Position numbers and translations under genes: made by a program. Positions 59,689 to 64,000 of a stretch of 64,000 bases of DNA are shown here, piece after piece. The notes beneath the pieces are model-generated. The model ran no database searches and was not told the DNA's origin. It saw nothing but the letters and a program-made list of their open reading frames with translations. Within the stretch, counting starts at the first letter, position 1. Every line of letters begins with the position of its first letter. The stretch comes from Erythrophleum ivorense (Eukaryota > Streptophyta > Magnoliopsida > Fabales > Fabaceae), in the NCBI GenBank assembly GCA_026724425.1, contig JAIUCV010000008.1:28252477-28316476 (forward strand), read 5' to 3'.

Positions 59689-61818
59689 ACTCTCCCCCAA
59701 TTTGTGAAACTCTAAGGGCATTTATTTACTTGATTTACCTAGCTAATCTATCATTATCCACTTCAAGATTTAAGTGTTGATTTCTACTCACGAAATTATC
59801 ATATATTAGCAAATTCCATAATTTAGTGACAGCGAAGGTGTTTTGACTACAAGGAGCATAGGGCCAATGCTTAATGTTTATACAAGATCAAATCACTCAT
59901 CCATTGTTAGCCAATTACAACCATAATGTTCAATTTTATGATAATTATATTACATGTACAGTCCTTATACTTAGCAATTCATGACGTAATGCAACAATAA
60001 TATAAAACTAGTAATCTAATTACACAATACAATTTGACAATGTTTCCAAACCTGTGTGCTACCAAACCATATAATAAGCTTCCATTAACTTCTCCTTGTC
60101 ACTAAGAGATTCGGTTCCTGAAAATGTTAACCCACAACCGGGGTAAGATATACAATCTCAGTAATAAGAGGCAAATTCCATATATATGTACAAATTAATT
60201 AATACAATGCAATTTCATATCTTTAATACTAGAATCATTAATTCAATTTTCAAATGAACTAGTTGAGCTACCAATGACTATTGTCCCATACTAGCAATTA
60301 CACACAACATGTTAATAGCCAATAACACCGAGAGAGATCCTTCCACGATACTTACTCCATAATGAGCACAACCAGGGCTCAGTATATCTGGGGTTTGATC
60401 ACAATTCGGTGCCCGATCGAAGCATATGCAGGAGTGGCAGCCGTACCACAGCTCCACCATGGACTCACAAGGTCCGATCACAATCATAATTCAAGTAGTT
60501 AACTAATCATTTAGCATTTTAAAATCAAACATGTGTAACAAATATCAGATTAACATGAACATATACATAGAATTAAGAAAAATAACCTTGGTTACCTTAA
60601 TGAAGCCAATTACTCTACCTCTAGCTACCATTATAATTCAAATGCACACTAAGCCTAGCTTCTTAAAGAGTCAATTGCACTAATTTAAGGTCATAACACC
60701 AAGGACTCACTCCTAACATCTCCAATTTCGCACATGTAAAAGCGATGCACTAAAAGTCAATCTAAATGATGGAAATTCAACACATACACCTCATAAAAGA
60801 AGAGAAACACTTACCTATACATCTAGGAGGTCAAATGGACTAAGTGGAGCCTCAACTACCACGAACACACTATGGGATATTCCAAAATTCGAATTTAAGT
60901 CATCAAGCCCAGAAACCTAAATGTTTTACCTTCATTTCCTTGTAATTTCATATAATAGTAGAACCCATTATGAAATCAATCCTTGGGGATATTTTCCAAT
61001 AAAATAATACACAAAATGGAAAGGGAAATGCTTATCCAATTATCCCTTAAACCTTTAATTTCAAAAATCTTGTAACAATCATCCAAAAAATAGATTTCAT
61101 CTTAAGAAGGGATGAAAATTCTCTAAATGACAAATCAATTAGACCAAAATATAGAGAAAGATAAGAGGGTCAAGTTATATAGATCCTACCTTGGCTAAAT
61201 CTCCCTCCAAGAGTGAAAATCTGAGCCAAAATGTTGAGAAACCCTAGCTCTTCTTTTAACATGTGAATTTCTTCCCTTGCCTTTTGTTTTTTTACTAAAT
61301 AGGGGGAGAAACTGCTAAACCTTTAGGGTTATTAGGGGGAAATGGGCTGACTCATTAGCCTATGGTCTATTTGGGCTCTTTTTTAGTCATTGGGCCTTTG
61401 TTTAGTGAGGTGGGCTGCAGAACACTTTGAATAAAGATGAAGTGTGCTGACTTTAAGGCCCAAATTGTAATGGGTTCAAAGGATGGTGTTAGTTGGGCCA
61501 TGGTTTAAGCATTAAATGAGTTAAATATAAGTTGGGCCTGTAAGGAGACTAGTATTAGGCTTCCATGAAATGAAGCTGGACCTCCATCAAAATAAAATTG
61601 GCATTCTAATAATATTCTTATCATACATGAATTATTCATGGCTAAATCATGCTTAAATTCCAAAATCATTATTTTACTTCCCTCAAAATTATCCTATTAA
61701 TAATTGTTATGTTAGGATACTCAAATTGCTTTATCCTTAAGTCTCCTATCTCATCATAATCTTCCTTAATTAGCCCAAATTCATGAGTAATACATTTAAT
61801 AAATTTTGGGGTGTTACA

Positions 61819-61834
61819 TTCTCTCCTCCTTTTA
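61819..61834 (-). other. Polypurine tract of the element with LTR A3
   Basis: On the minus strand CTAAAAGGAGGAGAGAA lies directly before the LTR start at 61818. It is preceded by a decayed end-of-polyprotein stretch (NFKDKIPKRRRE), the same arrangement as at 42726 in family B. Confidence 0.8.
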
Positions 61835-62878
61835 GGAATTTTGTCTTTAAAATTAGTCATACCCCACTCACTTAGTGCTAGATAATTCGTCCTCATAGCT
61901 TCCACTTTGGTTTCTCAAAATTTCACAAGAACCTAGTCCTTTCCCCGCTACTTTCCTATAAAGGATGTCCTTATTATGTTACTACCTTACTTATTATCTA
62001 CAATTCTATTTCTTCTTTGTCAACCCAAGTCAAATGACATACTAACCTAAATATTTCTTCTTCTTCCTTCATCCACAACTAAAGAGATCTAGACCAAGTT
62101 ACACTTGATCACCTTATAGCAAATCTAGGCACCTAGGTCAAATAAATGTTAAAATCTCTCTCCCTTTGTAGCATTTGTTTTGTTTTATTCTGTCTCTTTC
62201 TTTCTCTTCTCCTACTCCCTTCTCTTATATTTTTTTATTGCTCCAACAGTCAATCATTGAATATTCTTGTTAACTTCCTTTTATAGGATCATCTAGTCTA
62301 GGTTTCCAGTTCTTATGTCTAACTATCTCAAAAATTATTGCACACATTATATCCTCAATTATTGTCTGTCAGAAAAAGGTCCATTCTTCGATCTTTTTTT
62401 ATCATTTTTTTTGTAGATGTGTAAAATCCCTTTTTATTTACAATTAGTACCCAAGGTTCCTTATCCTCATTTGTTGAGGTTCCCAAAGGTTGGAACTAAT
62501 GTAAAGTCTGATCTTACGACTAATCCATTTAAGGCATTCAAACATTCTAAGGTCGCCTTCCATCTAATCGAAATCAAACATAATCTCTTAAGCAAGAATA
62601 AATATGATCCTTCAAGTCTAGGTGAGATTCCCTTATAAGGCTTGATTTCAAGGTTGAAAGTACCTTGTCTAGAGTATCAAAGTAATCTTTTAAGACTTAG
62701 GAATGAGTTTCCTTAAATCTTACAAGTCCATAGTTCAAGTGGGTGTTCTATTATATGACATAGCTTGAACAACTTGCCTACAACATTAAAATTTCCAATT
62801 CGTGGTTATGGTTCATTATAGGTAATCTCATTGTCGTCTGTAGGTGTAACTAACATGGGAAAACCCTTAATAGACCTC

Positions 62879-62902
62879 TTCTCTCTCTCTCTCTCTCTCT
62901 CT
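62879..62902 (+). repeat. (CT)n microsatellite
   Basis: About 12 CT units. Confidence 0.95.
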
Positions 62903-62925
62903 TTCTCACTTTCTTATCCCTATTT

Positions 62926-63103
62926 TTTGGGAGAATTATAATAAAGGACTAAAAAGTGAAGAAATTTATTCTTAAGGACCTGTTACCACTTATTTTAGGA
63001 TGATTACCACTAAGTTTAGCAATAAACAATTGAACCTAGTGGTAACAGGTCTTTAAAAATAAATTTTTTCACTTCTTGATCCTTAAACATAATTTTTCCT
63101 TTT
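62926..63103. repeat. Foldback (inverted-repeat) element, MITE-like
   Basis: The left arm (62926-62990: gaattataataaagg, aaaagtgaagaaatttatt, ggacctgttaccact) pairs with the right arm (63038-63103: agtggtaacaggtc, aataaattttttcacttctt, ccttaaacataattttt). Arms are about 65 bp with a spacer of about 47 bp. A third short copy (gattaccactaagttta) lies in the spacer. No ORF. A TSD is not clear. Confidence 0.75.
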
Positions 63104-63904
63104 TTTTCATGTCTTGCATTGGCAAATGCACCACCACAATGAAATACATGTGATTCCAAAGACTACCATGATCAATAGATCCAAGTGTTTCATCTTAGTT
63201 TTCTCCTACTATAAGCTTTAGTAGTCAACTTAATAGCATCTATACTCATTTGAAATCAACTGGTTGTCTCTTTGGATTTTATGTCATTATATAGTCCTAA
63301 AGGACTATCCATTCGTATCTTCTACACCTAACTAAGGTACTTTTATACAAGTATAGTTATACCTCAATTACCATGCTTTTTATCCTTTTATCTATGATGG
63401 GTCCTCATATATAACTAAGCTTTTCTCCCCTTTTTTAGAGTATTTTACAATTTAGAAGTTCATAATAACTCCTAAAGAGTGATGAGATAACATCTTGTCA
63501 AGAAAGTCCAAGATCCTATTAGTAAGGGCTCGTATTCAATAATGTGAAATCTGAGACCTTGTCAATAAGGTGTTCTGAGAGTAGGTACAAGGTCTTTTGA
63601 TAGCAAGTTATAACATATAGTATATGTTGTTATGATAGTTTTCATCCTTATACAGTTATCTGTGCCAAGTATAACTAATTCTTCTACTACCCTAAATGTT
63701 CTTAGGCCTCAATTTACACTTGATTGTTAGGAGTTGAATTAACATAATGAGGAGACTTAGTGAGTCTTTTCATTGTCAAGCATTCCCTAATTATCAACGG
63801 GTTAAGTAGGGATTCCTAATGAGAGACTTCTAGTATCATCTAGTGATTCATCTTTCCTCATTCGTTATCATACTAAGGTTTTATTGTAATAACACAAGTC
63901 AATT

Positions 63905-64000
63905 GTAATACCTTATATTTCTATTATCATACTCTTCCATTCAGGGCACTTGGTGCACATTCACAAGACAAAAGTAAGGAAAAGTATGAAAATAATACAC
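63905..64000 (-). mobile_element. LTR edge B15 (3' end), family B, cut by the window end
   Basis: tgtaataccttatatttctat and the following bases match the LTR B13 3' end (50483 onward) for about 95 bp almost exactly. No PBS is visible to its left, so it is either a solo LTR or a 3' LTR. Confidence 0.82.

Larger units (their letters stand above)
55315..61818 (-). mobile_element. 3' LTR A3, family A, split by solo LTR B14
   Basis: The minus strand starts TGTAACACCCCAAAATTTAT at 61818 and ends TTAGAGTCATTACA at 55315. The two halves (61818-59694 and 56008-55315) rejoin exactly at the ACTCT target site and together give about 2.8 kb, like A2. A PPT lies outside the 61818 end, so this is a 3' LTR and its internal region would be to the right. 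It has the GTGGCCAATT-rich patch at 55668-55935, the conserved short ORF at 60487-60278, and minus-strand donor-like TATAGGTAAGTGTTT near 60815 and CCAAGGTAGGATC near 61190. Confidence 0.88.
61835..63904. other. Unassigned sequence right of LTR A3, possibly degraded internal region
   Basis: The position relative to the PPT predicts minus-strand integrase, but I recognise no chromodomain or integrase motif. It is AT-rich with pyrimidine runs on the plus strand (62160-62300). The only features supported are a CT microsatellite and a foldback element. Confidence 0.4.

Noticed and set aside
1949..61818. LTRs A1 and A3 as the two LTRs of a single family A element
   Set aside because: A1 has its PBS to the left and A3 has its PPT to the right, so their internal regions point away from each other. 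They belong to different elements.
1..64000. CRISPR arrays, operons, phage or bacterial defence systems
   Set aside because: Nothing prokaryotic is seen; repeat structure, PBS/PPT signals and a chromodomain integrase point to a plant genome.

Overview
The window looks like plant (dicot-type) repetitive DNA. It is AT-rich, has no credible host gene, and nearly all of it is degenerate Ty3/gypsy LTR-retrotransposon sequence inserted into itself on both strands. The coding remnants are of plant chromovirus type: gag, aspartic protease, reverse transcriptase/RNase H, integrase and a C-terminal chromodomain, closest from memory to the Tekay/Del group. Primer-binding sites read TATCAGAGC (initiator-tRNA-Met type) and target-site duplications are 5 bp. 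I cannot name the species. No protein-coding gene, rRNA, tRNA or CRISPR array is supported. || Families (labels are mine): A has LTRs of about 2.4-2.9 kb starting TGTAACACC and ending GTCACA. B has very long LTRs of about 3.5-3.7 kb, usually starting TGTAATRTC and ending near GGTGTTACA, with at least 15 full or partial copies. C is an unclassified repeat of about 2.4 kb beginning TGTNNNGNRCAACC, with two copies. There are also a PIF/Harbinger nuclease remnant, two candidate MITE-like elements and microsatellites. || Layout: 1-4354 is the 5' end of a minus-strand A element (protease and gag remnants, PBS, 5' LTR). 4585-16935 is a stack of minus-strand B LTRs: host LTR B3 carries solo LTR B2 (TSD CTTTT), solo LTR A2 (TSD AAACC) and repeat C1, and a later tandem duplication of about 680 bp copied one nested junction. 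16960-17715 is the Harbinger remnant. 17740-23098 holds two plus-strand B LTRs. 23099-27593 is a minus B LTR with an RT/RNase H fragment embedded in it. 27594-29890 is a 5'-truncated plus B LTR. || 29891-44570 is a minus-strand B tangle: gag-protease, PBS, LTR B9, PPT, integrase-chromodomain, then a stub of LTR. Two solo plus-strand B LTRs (B8, B10) are inserted in it. B9 has a PBS on one side and a PPT on the other, so it is shared by two tandem internal regions. 44616-54113 holds a truncated plus B LTR, repeat C2, a second minus gag-protease and its 5' LTR. 54114-55314 is the largest stretch that is not LTR-derived. 55315-61818 is the 3' LTR of a second minus A element, split by solo LTR B14 (TSD ACTCT). 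The rest is unassigned sequence with a foldback element and the edge of another B LTR at 63905. || No element here looks autonomous: every coding remnant has stops or frameshifts. The most unusual features are the long B LTRs themselves. They have a TATA box about 550 bp in, a conserved AAGGTA splice-donor-like site about 120 bp beyond it, an internal minisatellite, and short ORFs kept open in several copies on both strands.
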